A stretch of DNA of 64,000 bases, from contig JAEZCA010000068.1 in assembly GCA_023412665.1 (NCBI GenBank), forward strand, positions 1 to 64,000. Reading direction: 5' to 3'. This DNA is from Bacillota bacterium (GTDB lineage: Bacteria; Bacillota; Clostridia; Acetivibrionales; DTU013). Made by a program: the position numbers and the translations under genes. A model generated the notes under the pieces. The model was given only the letters and a program-made list of their open reading frames with translations. It searched no databases and was not told the origin of the DNA. Within the stretch, counting starts at the first letter, position 1. Every line of letters begins with the position of its first letter. Shown here piece by piece: positions 53,239 through 63,637 of the stretch.

Positions 53239-53760
53239 GCATTGTTTTATACACATATTTAAAAACTTTTCTTTTATTTCTGTTATTATGGTCTCTATAT
53301 GCTTTTTTGAACAATCTATTTCTACATCTGCATACTTTTTATAAAGAGGCATCCTTTCCTCATAAAGAGCTGCGACCGATTGGCCGGGCTGCATGGCGAT
53401 TCCCCGGGTTTGGATATTCTTTAGCCTGCGCTCCAGCTGGTACATTTTAGTGTTCAGGAAGAACAGCACTCCTGCGGACTTCAGACGGTCCATAGCAGCC
53501 CTGCTGTAAATCACGCTTCCTCCTGTGGCTATGACATGATTTGTCAAATCAAGCTCCATTACTATACGTTCCTCTATTTTTATAAAACTTTCGATTCCGT
53601 TTTTTTCTATCAGGTCCTGCAGGTAGCTGTTTTCCTGCCGCTGTATCAGCAGATCAGTGTCAGTAAACGGCATCTTCAGAGCTTTTGCAAGCAAAACGCC
53701 CACGGTGCTCTTGCCGGCTCCAGGCATTCCTATTAGAACCAGATTCTTGTTTTCTGTCAT
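53236..53760 (-). CDS. aroK: Shikimate kinase
   Basis: The protein has 174 residues. Walker A is GMPGAGKST (about 12-20), the shikimate-binding Asp pair is in FTDTDLLIQ, GGSVIYS is the glycine motif and RGIAMQPGQ lies in the lid region. It phosphorylates shikimate in the aromatic amino acid pathway. It stands alone, without other aro genes. The start follows GAGGCGGTCGGT, a moderate site. Confidence 0.95.
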   Translation of the reverse strand: MTENKNLVLIGMPGAGKSTVGVLLAKALKMPFTDTDLLIQRQENSYLQDLIEKNGIESFIKIEERIVMELDLTNHVIATGGSVIYSRAAMDRLKSAGVLFFLNTKMYQLERRLKNIQTRGIAMQPGQSVAALYEERMPLYKKYADVEIDCSKKHIETIITEIKEKFLNMCIKQC

Positions 53761-53871
53761 ACCGACCGCCTCATAAATGATAAATAAATCGTTTCATGTC
53801 AATACTATACCATATATGTAGCTTACAGAAAATGCTCAGATATTGCAATCAAATATGGGAGGGTACATCAT

Positions 53872-54207
53872 ATGGATTATTCAAGAGACAAGAGCTACGG
53901 TACAGGAGACAAAAACAGGTACGATAAAGACAGCAGCCGCCCGATGTTTGATGAGGAGCTTGACAGCAGGGTCATTAATGCCGAAAGCCTCCAGATCGAT
54001 ACGACACTCAATGATATTTCAAAGGAACTCAGGCCGGGTGAAACTCTGGTACTGGATATCGGAAACAATTACTTTGAGCAGACTGATGAAATCTATGATA
54101 CTCTGGTAATGAGGGGCTATGACGTCAGGAAGTCATTTAAAAACGGGAGAAATCAGATACTTGTCAGCAGGAGTCCGCATCAGCATACAACGGCAAAACC
54201 CGAGTAA
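53872..54207 (+). CDS. Small hypothetical protein
   Basis: The protein has 111 residues of no family I recognise. The first about 35 residues are polar (Asp, Arg, Lys, Ser, Tyr). The middle (about 38-95) predicts an alpha/beta fold: NDISKELRPGETLVLDIGNN, then DEIYDTLVMRGYDVRKSFKNGRNQILV, which resembles a small SAM- or ThiS/TusA-like beta-alpha unit, though I cannot place it. It starts behind GGGAGGGTACATCAT. It has no membrane or signal part. Confidence 0.7.
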   Translation: MDYSRDKSYGTGDKNRYDKDSSRPMFDEELDSRVINAESLQIDTTLNDISKELRPGETLVLDIGNNYFEQTDEIYDTLVMRGYDVRKSFKNGRNQILVSRSPHQHTTAKPE

Positions 54208-54344
54208 CATTACAGCTTTATTAAATTTATCCATTTCATACTGCTAAGCCTCCGACAGCATTAATTCATGTTGTCTTGCTGCCGATAAATATATAGGGGT
54301 TTTAATATTCCTGGCTCTATTGTATAACCGGAGGTCTTAGCTAT

Positions 54345-57300
54345 ATGAAACGTTCTAAAAAGTATATTGCTTTGTTAGTTGCAACAGTATTTATATTTAC
54401 TATATTTGCAGGCCTTTCCACAGCCTCATATGCTGCTGCAATGCCTGTCACTGTATCGGTGGAAAGCTACAGAGACGGTGTGCTGACTGTAAGATGGAAT
54501 CAGCCGGCTGGTACAAAGGGCGCAATTATAACCTATCATGTGCCCGACAATAATGACAATGCTTCACCGGCAGCCACAATATACGTTGTAGGTGACTCGA
54601 AGGCGCAGATCAAGGATCTCAAGGCAGACTACATATATGATATCAATGTTACTTTATACGGGGCATTGGATGCCGGAAACCTGCCAAACGGAGAACCTAC
54701 CGGAAAAGGGCTGCTGTTTTTTCTTCCTTCCATAACCTTTAAGGCGGCTGCAATTGCCCCTGCTCCATCATTTGCAACTATTCCAGGCGGTGGCCGCGAG
54801 TCAGGTACAAACCCCAAGCTGAAACTCAGCTGGAAAACTCCAAAGGCGTTTTTTGACCCGGACTATCTGACCGCTTCGCCTGCAGGCTATGCAGACCCCG
54901 ATCCTGGTAACAACGTGTTTGCAGAGGCTTCAGAGAATAATGTCAAACAATTCATGGAAAAATCACTCAATGATATATATACCGACAACATTCGTGATCT
55001 GGACACACTAAATTTCAGGATAAATATATCCAGCCGGCTCAATCTTCTCAATTCAGGCTCATCCCAGTCGGCTATACTTATTGACCAGTCAGCCTCCGAT
55101 GTCAGTGCATATGAAGCATATGTTTCCGGGACTTCAAATCCAAGGGCTGTTGTGACAAGCCCTGATACTCAGGGCTTCAGGAGTATCCAGCTGGAGGGCA
55201 GAGCTGACAGATCTTCGCCAATGCCTCCTGATACGGCCGGGGATTCAATTCTTCCTGACAGTGAAATACTTCCCGGAACGGTCTATTACATGAACATAAA
55301 GCCGATATACAAGGATGCGACTGGAAGTATAGGAATGGGATCCGCCGTCTCCGTCGGTGATCCGGAAAACCAGAATGGCAGTATGCTTTTTGGTGAAAGA
55401 GCATATGTCAATACTCCCATACGCTTTCAACTGACAAAGGACAGCGCTAACAATATTTACTTAAAGATATATAAGATCAATCAGGGCAGTCTTGATCTTC
55501 CGAGACTATATTATGAAGTGCAGGTCACGGATGATCCTTCCATGCAGGGTGAGTGGGAAATCAAAAAAACAATGGATGACTCGTATTTTAACGGAGATTT
55601 TGCTGTCACAGTAATATCCGGGGTCAATCCCAACAATACTGTCTATTATAAAATTGTCGTAAAGTCGGAGAACCCCGTGGACAGGCTGGAGTCACTGGCA
55701 ATGCCATATGCTCTTACTATAGACACAAGCAGGCCGCCGCTGCCAATGAGCATAGCTGTCAACAACAGAGAGCTCCACATCGACACAGTCGATCTGCCCA
55801 CTGCTGACGATCCTTCGGATCCGGCAAGTGATGATATCATAGTCAAATCCACGGATGTCACATTATCGTGGGAAAAGCCCCTCAATTGGGACGATATAAA
55901 AAATGACTTGTATTTCCACTTCCTGATCAGTACCAATCAAACTGATCTTCCATCCAAAGCGCCGATTTTTATAAATGGAAAGCTGTGGGGTGCGGAAGAG
56001 GGCTATGATGTCAAATACCGAATGGTCAAATATATTAGCGCCCTGTCATCTAAGATAAAGGATACAGGCAACAGGCTGGAATATACACTGGATGGATTTG
56101 ATCTCTTTACCTGGGAGGATGCTACAAGTGATGTGGGTACAATAGACAGATTACCCGGTGATGAAACGTACCCCGGATTTCTGTTACCAAATACAGTTTA
56201 TTACCTGCAGATGTACACAACTATTGTAGGCAGTGAGGCGGCTGCGGCCTCTGACAAATCCATTATTACGAGCTTTACAACGCTAAATGGAGTAGAACTG
56301 GATGTGCCGCTTCCGATGAGCTTTGAGCTTGAGGATAACTCAAAGCTGACACAAGGGGGTAGAGAGATCAACTATATAGACCTGAGATTCGATAAGGTAT
56401 CGAATCTGGACTGGAGGAACTATACCACGAATTATAATGAACTGGAGTACAAATATGATATTTATTATGATATCTATATGAATTCCAGGACCAATACACA
56501 ATTCATCCCTGTTGGCACAACACAGGATCTAAACGGTGATGTGGGATTTACAGGAGCCGACGATCTGCAAAGCACCTCGGTCATAGCCAGGATAAACAGG
56601 TTTACCGAAGCCAATACAAGCAGGCTGATCAGCTGCGGCCTTCTGCAGCCTGATGAGACAAGAAATCCGCGAACGGTTTTCGGACCTGAGCTGCTTCCGA
56701 ATACTACTTACTATTTTCTCGTAAGGACCAGACTGGTCGTGACCAAACGATCAGACGGGCAACCGGTGGAAATCAAGGAATCCATGAATACTGCCATTCT
56801 TCCGGTTACAACCATCCTGCTGGATGTAAAGCCACCGGATGACAGTAAAAGGAAGCCGCTGGCGCCGACGGACTTCGCAATTGCAGAGGATGGCAGCGGA
56901 AATCAGATAATTGCTGGCAGCAGCGTTACGTTCAGTTGGCTGCAACAGGAAGGCGATGTAATTTACCAGCTGATCAGAACTACGGGAAAGGTAGATCCTG
57001 CCGCTGACCTGCCGGAGTATGAAAGCGATCCGGAATACATAAGCTTTCTCAATGAGTACGGAAGGCCTGTTGGAAATAATCCCAACAGGAAGGCTGTTTA
57101 TATTGATCCAGCCGGTAACTATAATTATGGTGGGAAATTCACCTGTGTCGATGGTGTTTGTACCTTCACCGTAGACAAGGCCATGTTTCCGAACAAGCTT
57201 TACTACTTCAGTCTCAAGACGGTAAGGGTGGACAATGCCAGAGAGCTCCTCGAGCCTTCCTCCGAGAGCGTTTGGGTATCGATTCCCGTCACCACCTCCC

Positions 57301-59432
57301 TCATTGATCCGCCTTCATCACTGGAGGTCGTTCAGATCCCTGAGCTGGGCATTTGGTGGAATGATGATACAGCTGGATTGACAGCTGATGATTTCAGAAT
57401 ATATATAAAAGGTCCATCCGATCCTGCTTACAAGCTGATGACGAGAGCCCAGTCAACAATCGTAAAGGATCCTGATGCAATGACATATTACGGCAGGGTG
57501 ACCGGTTTAAAGCAGGGCACCGCTTATGACGTAAGGGTTGCAAAGGGCAAGGATACGACTGTGTATGAAAAAACCGGGCTTATGACCAGAGACAGCTATC
57601 ACCAGCTGGAGATAAAGTGGATAGGAAAGCCGCTGGATAATTACGCACGCTATGAGATAGCGATAATGGAGGAGGGCTCATCCGAATATACTGTACTTAC
57701 CGCCGGCGATCTGGAGCAGTACACTAACAAGAATGGCTCCATACTACCCTACTATACCGATGAAACAGCAAGGACGCTTAAGTCTGACGCACTTTATTTC
57801 TATGCCAGAATAAAGACAATGAATGTAACGCTGCCTGGCGGGATCGAGACAAAGCAGCCCCTTCGTTCGAACACAAGATACATGATAAAGGTAAGAGCTG
57901 TAAAGGTGGATCCTGTCGAGGCAGATCTGATCTCATATTCCAAATACATAGGACCTGTAAGCTCCAGGACCGAGTTCAACCAGGATGACTATGACAACCA
58001 GGACAGGGAGGAGCAGCAGAAGGCAATCTTCCTGGACAGGATGAAGGAGCTTGAGAAAGGATATTTCTGGAGAGTCGCCATGGGTACCAACAATATCACC
58101 ACGATACTTCTCAAGGGCGACAGGGTGGCTGATGCGCTGAAAAACTCCGCCGGGGATTCCTTTATCGTCGATCTTACCGGCATATCTGTCAATATCAATA
58201 AAGATGAGATATATGTACCGATAAACGTGGTCAATGCCATGAGAGCGCAGAAAAAGAGCCTTGTCATCAGAACTGCAGGTACGGAACTGCTGCTGAGGCC
58301 GGGGACACTCGATACAGCCTTCAATGACCTGATCAAGGACATATCTGAAAGGAAGGAAGTCAAGGACATCTACGTGAAGCTCGATCTAAAACGCGGAGGT
58401 GATGTCTATCCACCGCTTCCCTCCAATCAGGCGCCGGTTTCTGCAGTAAATAGTGTTAAAATGCAGGCACAGGGCTTCACTGCAGCATACAGTGATATGG
58501 CGGGCCTGTTCCATGCCAAGCTGTACGATGAGGATTCGGGTCTTGTCGGCAAAATGCTGAATATGCTTCAGAACACTTATGTAGGAAGCGGGACGGGCTC
58601 TTCCGCCCTTATTGACCAGTATACTCGCAGTCTGGCGGAAATGATCGAAAAAGAGCTCTCTATATATATAAACGATACGCTGAATTCATCCAGACTCAGT
58701 AATGCTTTGAGGGACATAACAGTCTTCGATGCACCTGCAGCGGCAAACCTTGCTGTAAGCGATTCCAAAGGCGGAATGATGCCGTACGTACTGTACAATG
58801 GCTCGTCTGTCTGGCAAAAGCTGTCCAATGGCACGTCAGCCTCCGGATCTTCAGTTATATTTAGCATTATGGGGACTGGCAGCTTTGTAATAATGGCGCC
58901 GGCAAGTCTGTCGGGCGATATAAAAGGGCATTGGGCTGAAAGCAGCATAACAAGCCTTGCAGCCAGATATGATCTGGAGGATGTATTCCCGGGTATACGA
59001 ACCAGTTTCATGCCCAACAACAAGGCAACAGTCAAAGAAATAGTGCTGCTGTACGAAAAGGTAATAGGGAAATCGGCCGAAAATACGGGCCTCGATGCGA
59101 AAAATAAGCTTGCCAGACTGGGACTGGACAGCATTATTTCCCCGAATTCTCTTGCAAGAAATGCTGACAGACAGCAGACGGCTGCGATACTGTGCAGGCT
59201 CTACAGTGTCAAACAGGGAATAGATACTTCAAAGCTGAGACCTGCGGGAAGGACCGTGATATCAGATGAAAGCGGGATACGTGATGATTATTATGCATCA
59301 GTGATTATGATAGTTGACATAGATGTGATGAGACTCGATGGAAGCGGAAAATTCAATCCCGGCGCAACTGTATCAAGAGCAGAGGCTGCAGAAGCCTTTG
59401 TCAGGCTCCTTCGCCTTACGGGTGATCTTTGA
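54345..59432 (+). CDS. Very large secreted FN3-repeat surface protein with divergent SLH-like C-terminus
   Basis: The protein has 1695 residues and starts after GGAGGTCTTAGCTAT. A signal peptide (about 1-31) ends SYAAA. A chain of fibronectin-III-like domains follows, recognisable by recurring TYY-type strands: PNTTYYFLVRT, PNTVYYLQMYT, NKLYYFSLKT. The C-terminal about 430 residues have a beta module (about 1230-1510) and then three weak S-layer-homology-like repeats (about 1525-1690: IKGHWAESSITSLAAR and FNPGATVSRAEAAEAFVRLLR). SLH repeats bind cell-wall polymers, so it is probably a surface layer or adhesin component. It is paralogous to the next gene, 38 bp downstream. Confidence 0.85.
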   Translation: MKRSKKYIALLVATVFIFTIFAGLSTASYAAAMPVTVSVESYRDGVLTVRWNQPAGTKGAIITYHVPDNNDNASPAATIYVVGDSKAQIKDLKADYIYDINVTLYGALDAGNLPNGEPTGKGLLFFLPSITFKAAAIAPAPSFATIPGGGRESGTNPKLKLSWKTPKAFFDPDYLTASPAGYADPDPGNNVFAEASENNVKQFMEKSLNDIYTDNIRDLDTLNFRINISSRLNLLNSGSSQSAILIDQSASDVSAYEAYVSGTSNPRAVVTSPDTQGFRSIQLEGRADRSSPMPPDTAGDSILPDSEILPGTVYYMNIKPIYKDATGSIGMGSAVSVGDPENQNGSMLFGERAYVNTPIRFQLTKDSANNIYLKIYKINQGSLDLPRLYYEVQVTDDPSMQGEWEIKKTMDDSYFNGDFAVTVISGVNPNNTVYYKIVVKSENPVDRLESLAMPYALTIDTSRPPLPMSIAVNNRELHIDTVDLPTADDPSDPASDDIIVKSTDVTLSWEKPLNWDDIKNDLYFHFLISTNQTDLPSKAPIFINGKLWGAEEGYDVKYRMVKYISALSSKIKDTGNRLEYTLDGFDLFTWEDATSDVGTIDRLPGDETYPGFLLPNTVYYLQMYTTIVGSEAAAASDKSIITSFTTLNGVELDVPLPMSFELEDNSKLTQGGREINYIDLRFDKVSNLDWRNYTTNYNELEYKYDIYYDIYMNSRTNTQFIPVGTTQDLNGDVGFTGADDLQSTSVIARINRFTEANTSRLISCGLLQPDETRNPRTVFGPELLPNTTYYFLVRTRLVVTKRSDGQPVEIKESMNTAILPVTTILLDVKPPDDSKRKPLAPTDFAIAEDGSGNQIIAGSSVTFSWLQQEGDVIYQLIRTTGKVDPAADLPEYESDPEYISFLNEYGRPVGNNPNRKAVYIDPAGNYNYGGKFTCVDGVCTFTVDKAMFPNKLYYFSLKTVRVDNARELLEPSSESVWVSIPVTTSLIDPPSSLEVVQIPELGIWWNDDTAGLTADDFRIYIKGPSDPAYKLMTRAQSTIVKDPDAMTYYGRVTGLKQGTAYDVRVAKGKDTTVYEKTGLMTRDSYHQLEIKWIGKPLDNYARYEIAIMEEGSSEYTVLTAGDLEQYTNKNGSILPYYTDETARTLKSDALYFYARIKTMNVTLPGGIETKQPLRSNTRYMIKVRAVKVDPVEADLISYSKYIGPVSSRTEFNQDDYDNQDREEQQKAIFLDRMKELEKGYFWRVAMGTNNITTILLKGDRVADALKNSAGDSFIVDLTGISVNINKDEIYVPINVVNAMRAQKKSLVIRTAGTELLLRPGTLDTAFNDLIKDISERKEVKDIYVKLDLKRGGDVYPPLPSNQAPVSAVNSVKMQAQGFTAAYSDMAGLFHAKLYDEDSGLVGKMLNMLQNTYVGSGTGSSALIDQYTRSLAEMIEKELSIYINDTLNSSRLSNALRDITVFDAPAAANLAVSDSKGGMMPYVLYNGSSVWQKLSNGTSASGSSVIFSIMGTGSFVIMAPASLSGDIKGHWAESSITSLAARYDLEDVFPGIRTSFMPNNKATVKEIVLLYEKVIGKSAENTGLDAKNKLARLGLDSIISPNSLARNADRQQTAAILCRLYSVKQGIDTSKLRPAGRTVISDESGIRDDYYASVIMIVDIDVMRLDGSGKFNPGATVSRAEAAEAFVRLLRLTGDL

Positions 59433-59470
59433 GTCCAATAGCTGAATAATAGACCGGAGAGGGACACAAT

Positions 59471-62400
59471 ATGCACATGGATAGAAGTAATACAAAACGA
59501 ATAAACGGAAAAACGGCGGCAGCCATATTGGCAGTAATACTGCTTGTGCAGAATGCATTGATACAGCCTGCAGCAGCGGCGATCAATGAGCCTCAGCCTG
59601 CGCCTGAGAGACTGAGAGCGGAGGCAATAAATGATGGAGGTCCCAATGCAGAGCCGGTTATTGGATATAATGAGTTCGACAAGTATTATATTGACCTGAA
59701 GACCGATAAAATCAAGCGGCCTGATGGCGTTCCCTCGCCCAGCATATATATGAACTACTATTTGCAGGAAGTCAACAAACCGTATAAGCCGGTCAGACCC
59801 ACCATACTAAAAGAAGGCAGCATACCGGCGAAAACGGATGATGATAATGCGATCAGAATGAAGGAATTGAGTTCAGGTACAGTTTATTATGCTCATGCCA
59901 AGGCTTACTACACATATACTCTTGATTCCGTTACATATACCAGTTCGGAGTCCAGCTCCTCCAATACTGTCAAGTTCATGACAGATATTAGCATCAATGC
60001 ATATTCCTACGGTCCCAACCAGATCAAGATAGAGTGGGATGATGTATGGAATTCAGGCAGAAGAATGGACTACAAGCTGTATATTTCTGAAAACAAATCA
60101 TTTACCAATACTCCTGCGATATATATAGGACAGTCACAGATCAGTCAGAACGGTCCTGTCACGGTCAATGAAGCAACAGGGAAGCTTGAATATATACATA
60201 CAGTAAGGGATCCGGGCAGGGTCTACTATATCAAGATCGAACCGGATACTACCGAAACCGAGCTTAAAAGATCTCCAAGCAGCCCGGTGGTTACAGTCAG
60301 CAGCTACATTCTTGCAAAGACGACAAAAATGTCCGTGACTGACGCGGGTACGATCTGGAGACTGGAATGGAGCCCGGTGGTCACCGGAATAGGAGACAGC
60401 ACTATTCGTGTAACCTACCAGATCTACAGAGGAACCGGATCAAGCAGCAGTATTGAGGAATATATGGCGTCTACGGACGATACTGTATTTTTCCTTACAC
60501 TGAAGCAGGGCGATGAAGATAATTATTATGTTATAAAGGCGCTGGTAACAAGAAACGGGCAGGATGTATACCCGGGAATAAGGATACAGTCACCCAGGAT
60601 ATATGTGAAGGAATCCGAAGTGCCGTCAACACCTCCTGCTCCCGAACTGGTACCGGATTTCCGCAATGCAGGGGAGGTCATCATCTCATACGAGGACGAA
60701 CTAAAGGCCAACAGTGCCACAGTACTGTGGAGAGCTCCACTGAAGGGAAATGGAGAGGTAGATACCAATGTCATGTATGACATATGGCTAATCAGCGATC
60801 CCAATATGCTTGATGACCCGCCATCAGGGACTTTGATCGCATCCTCAATAAAAATGAACCAGACCAACTTTGTTATGAGTGGTACAAAGCTGCTTGGGTA
60901 CAAGTATGCCGTTAGGGATCTGATGCCCAATTCAACGTATTACTTTAAAATCGTTGCAAAGAAGGATTATATCGAATTTACCGATAACATTCTTCAAAAT
61001 ATAACCCTTCAATCCGATGCTTCTATGAAAATCATTATTACACCTGTGGAAGGGCCGATAGACCAGCCTGTGGTCCCGGGGACTCCGCCCTTGAGGATAA
61101 AGAAGGACACAAGCGGCAAGGACAGGATTACTAATACGTCTGCTGTAATCACATTGCAGAATGCATGGTATGAGGAATACTCGGACACACCAAGGTATGG
61201 CACAACGCCTGTGGATGGCCCCAGGTGGTCCTGGTACTACAGGACTCCGGGTGAAATAGACGATGCAGGTATGAATCTCATTCCCCCTGTTGAAAACTTT
61301 GTAGCTGCATTGGAAAGCAATTATGATAATGATACCGATAACGACAGTGTCTCGGTGGATCCGCTGAAATTCAGAAAGGTGGAGTATGACAGTGGTGTGT
61401 CTATCGATGTAGGCTGTATTGAATACTCGCCTGACATTGATTATAATGATCTTGAAAATTTGCCTGCAAACAAGGTTATCGGGTTTCCGTCGACACCCAA
61501 CGACCCGGCAGAGGATACAAATGCTGTTGATGCTGTGAAGGACGGAGTCAGACATAATATCGATATCACCCTGAACAACCTGGAGCCCAACAAAACCTAT
61601 ATAGTATGGGTCAGAGCATCGAGGCGAAGCGTGAATCTCATTTCAGGGCCTTCTGACCCCATTATTATTACAACATTGCCGGATCTGCCCGAAGTGATAG
61701 AAAAGCCCACCGTCCCTGTATTCAATTATTATCATGCAGGTGATACATATATCGATCTGGGATGGAATTTCAACAGTTCATATGTGTATTACCTGGAATA
61801 CGGTACTACTGATGACCGCAGCAAAAGCACAGGCAGGAAGGAAATTACGCCGGATGAGCTTGAATTCTCCACCTACTACAGGGTTAGCGGACTCAAGCAG
61901 GATACGGTCTATTATTTCTGGATACAGGCCGAGGCTTCGAATGCGTCCGGTGAAAAGAAAAGGTCCGATTTCAGTGATTCCTATATAGTCAGGACATTGA
62001 AGGACATACCTCCCGATACGCCCCTTGGATTTGGAGTAAAGGGTTCTTCGGATTCGATCACAAAAAACAGCATCACATATGAGTGGATCGCCCAGGAGGG
62101 CATGGAATATGTACTGGAAATCGATGAGGATATAAACTATTCAAAAAGCACAAAGTACGAGATCAGCGATGCTTCGGAGTTTACCGCTGTGAACCTCAGG
62201 TCCAATTACAGGTATTATGCCAGGCTGTATGCATACGACCCTGCAAAGGATCTTCTTTCCGCTCCGACACAAAGTGTTATTGTAAGAACACTCCGCTCGA
62301 GTGATGATTATGACTCGAGTTCGGATACCGGCGGCGTCATCTCGGGTGATTACATTATAAAGGACAGTGCCGCTGTGAACGGAGTATGGAATATAAGAAT

Positions 62401-63487
62401 AACGGGGATCAATGCCGATAGGTTTATACAAAAGGTGCACACTGACAATGTTCTCGATTACACCATCGACCTGAGGCAACCGCCTGCAGGTACAAGGACG
62501 ATCTCCATAAGGATCGCCCAAAAGGTATTTGGCGCCCTTGGCATGCTTGGCGAGAATCTTATATTAAGAACCAGTGTTAATATGTTTATAATCAGGCCCG
62601 GAGTGCTGACCGGAGCAAACGGCATCTACGGGCAGATCACCGGAGGTGATTTCGTTATTGAAATAACACCCCAAAGCACTGCCGATGGAACCATTAGCAA
62701 CATGACCCTGAAAACGCCTGTCTCAAAGTTGGACGTGGGTATAATTGACGGACTGACCTACAGCATAACTGAGTTCCAGAAGCCTTTAAAGATCGCATAC
62801 GAGTACAGTCAGGCAAGCTGGTACAAGCCCGGTGTCACATTTGGGTACTATCTGTCAAAGGGAGAAGAAATCTGGCAAAAAACAGCTGCGGCAGGCAGCT
62901 TTGATCCTGATAGCAGAAAAGGCCTGCTTACATTTGAAATGCCGGTTTCGGGCAAAATGGCCGCGGCTGATCAGGGGCACGAATTCTATGAGGACATTTC
63001 CAGAAGCTATGCTGCAAATGCAATAGGAAATGTTGCGGCAGCTCATGAGCTAAAGTCTGTAAAGGGCAGGAATTTTGAACCGTCAAAGAACCTTACATTG
63101 GGTGATGGTGTAAAATTCATGCTGGATGTAATGGATGCCGATTATGGACAGGACTATATGACATTAGCTGCAAAGGCGGGAATCATAAAGAACACAGACA
63201 GCGGAAAATCAGCTTCAGATTGCACGAGGGAGCAGCTGATATCAATGGCAATGAGAGTCTGTGAACTAAAAACATCACAGAAGGCCATATCAGATACAGC
63301 TGATATGTCTGTTTACAAGGATATCAGCCAGGTCAGTCCATCGCTGCTTCCCAGGCTCCGTTTCGCTCAGCAGAATGGTTTGATAACCAGCAGATTCACC
63401 GATACCCTTGGCCCAAAGGATACAGTTACACGGGCGGAAGCAATGGTGCTTTTGGAAAAAGTGCTGCGTTATTCCGGCGAAATTTGA
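59471..63487 (+). CDS. Second large secreted FN3-repeat surface protein with SLH-like C-terminus
   Basis: The protein has 1338 residues and starts after GGAGAGGGACACAAT. A signal peptide (about 10-38) ends PAAAA. FN3-like domains fill about 50-950, with KPTVPVFNYYHAGDTYIDLGW, then KQDTVYYFWIQAEAS and PNKTYIVWVRASRRS as typical strands. A module (about 985-1130) shares the ILRTS...IIRPG pattern with the same region of the preceding protein (VIRTAGTELLLRPG). The end has SLH-like repeats (FYEDISRSYAANAIGNVAA and LGPKDTVTRAEAMVLLEKVLR). It is likely cotranscribed with its paralogue and shown on the same surface. Confidence 0.85.
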   Translation: MHMDRSNTKRINGKTAAAILAVILLVQNALIQPAAAAINEPQPAPERLRAEAINDGGPNAEPVIGYNEFDKYYIDLKTDKIKRPDGVPSPSIYMNYYLQEVNKPYKPVRPTILKEGSIPAKTDDDNAIRMKELSSGTVYYAHAKAYYTYTLDSVTYTSSESSSSNTVKFMTDISINAYSYGPNQIKIEWDDVWNSGRRMDYKLYISENKSFTNTPAIYIGQSQISQNGPVTVNEATGKLEYIHTVRDPGRVYYIKIEPDTTETELKRSPSSPVVTVSSYILAKTTKMSVTDAGTIWRLEWSPVVTGIGDSTIRVTYQIYRGTGSSSSIEEYMASTDDTVFFLTLKQGDEDNYYVIKALVTRNGQDVYPGIRIQSPRIYVKESEVPSTPPAPELVPDFRNAGEVIISYEDELKANSATVLWRAPLKGNGEVDTNVMYDIWLISDPNMLDDPPSGTLIASSIKMNQTNFVMSGTKLLGYKYAVRDLMPNSTYYFKIVAKKDYIEFTDNILQNITLQSDASMKIIITPVEGPIDQPVVPGTPPLRIKKDTSGKDRITNTSAVITLQNAWYEEYSDTPRYGTTPVDGPRWSWYYRTPGEIDDAGMNLIPPVENFVAALESNYDNDTDNDSVSVDPLKFRKVEYDSGVSIDVGCIEYSPDIDYNDLENLPANKVIGFPSTPNDPAEDTNAVDAVKDGVRHNIDITLNNLEPNKTYIVWVRASRRSVNLISGPSDPIIITTLPDLPEVIEKPTVPVFNYYHAGDTYIDLGWNFNSSYVYYLEYGTTDDRSKSTGRKEITPDELEFSTYYRVSGLKQDTVYYFWIQAEASNASGEKKRSDFSDSYIVRTLKDIPPDTPLGFGVKGSSDSITKNSITYEWIAQEGMEYVLEIDEDINYSKSTKYEISDASEFTAVNLRSNYRYYARLYAYDPAKDLLSAPTQSVIVRTLRSSDDYDSSSDTGGVISGDYIIKDSAAVNGVWNIRITGINADRFIQKVHTDNVLDYTIDLRQPPAGTRTISIRIAQKVFGALGMLGENLILRTSVNMFIIRPGVLTGANGIYGQITGGDFVIEITPQSTADGTISNMTLKTPVSKLDVGIIDGLTYSITEFQKPLKIAYEYSQASWYKPGVTFGYYLSKGEEIWQKTAAAGSFDPDSRKGLLTFEMPVSGKMAAADQGHEFYEDISRSYAANAIGNVAAAHELKSVKGRNFEPSKNLTLGDGVKFMLDVMDADYGQDYMTLAAKAGIIKNTDSGKSASDCTREQLISMAMRVCELKTSQKAISDTADMSVYKDISQVSPSLLPRLRFAQQNGLITSRFTDTLGPKDTVTRAEAMVLLEKVLRYSGEI

Positions 63488-63550
63488 ATTTTCAAAAAAC
63501 ATGCTTTTCAACCAGTAAGGTTAGAGATATAGAAATTTTTCATGTATAGG

Positions 63551-63630
63551 CCCCCTTTTATGAGGCAATAATTTTATTGGGATCGTAATGCAGAGGTTAC
63601 GGTAAACAATCAAGCGCCGATAAAAGGGGG
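63551..63630 (+). promoter_or_regulatory. Structured leader that can hide the ribosome-binding site of the next gene
   Basis: CCCCCTTTTAT (63551-63561) is a perfect complement of ATAAAAGGGGG (63620-63630), which contains the Shine-Dalgarno AAGGGGG of the following gene. Between them ATCGTAA / TTACGGT forms a smaller hairpin. When paired, translation would be blocked. Ligand, thermosensor or protein control is unknown; no riboswitch class was recognised. Confidence 0.5.
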
Positions 63631-63637
63631 ATTTATA

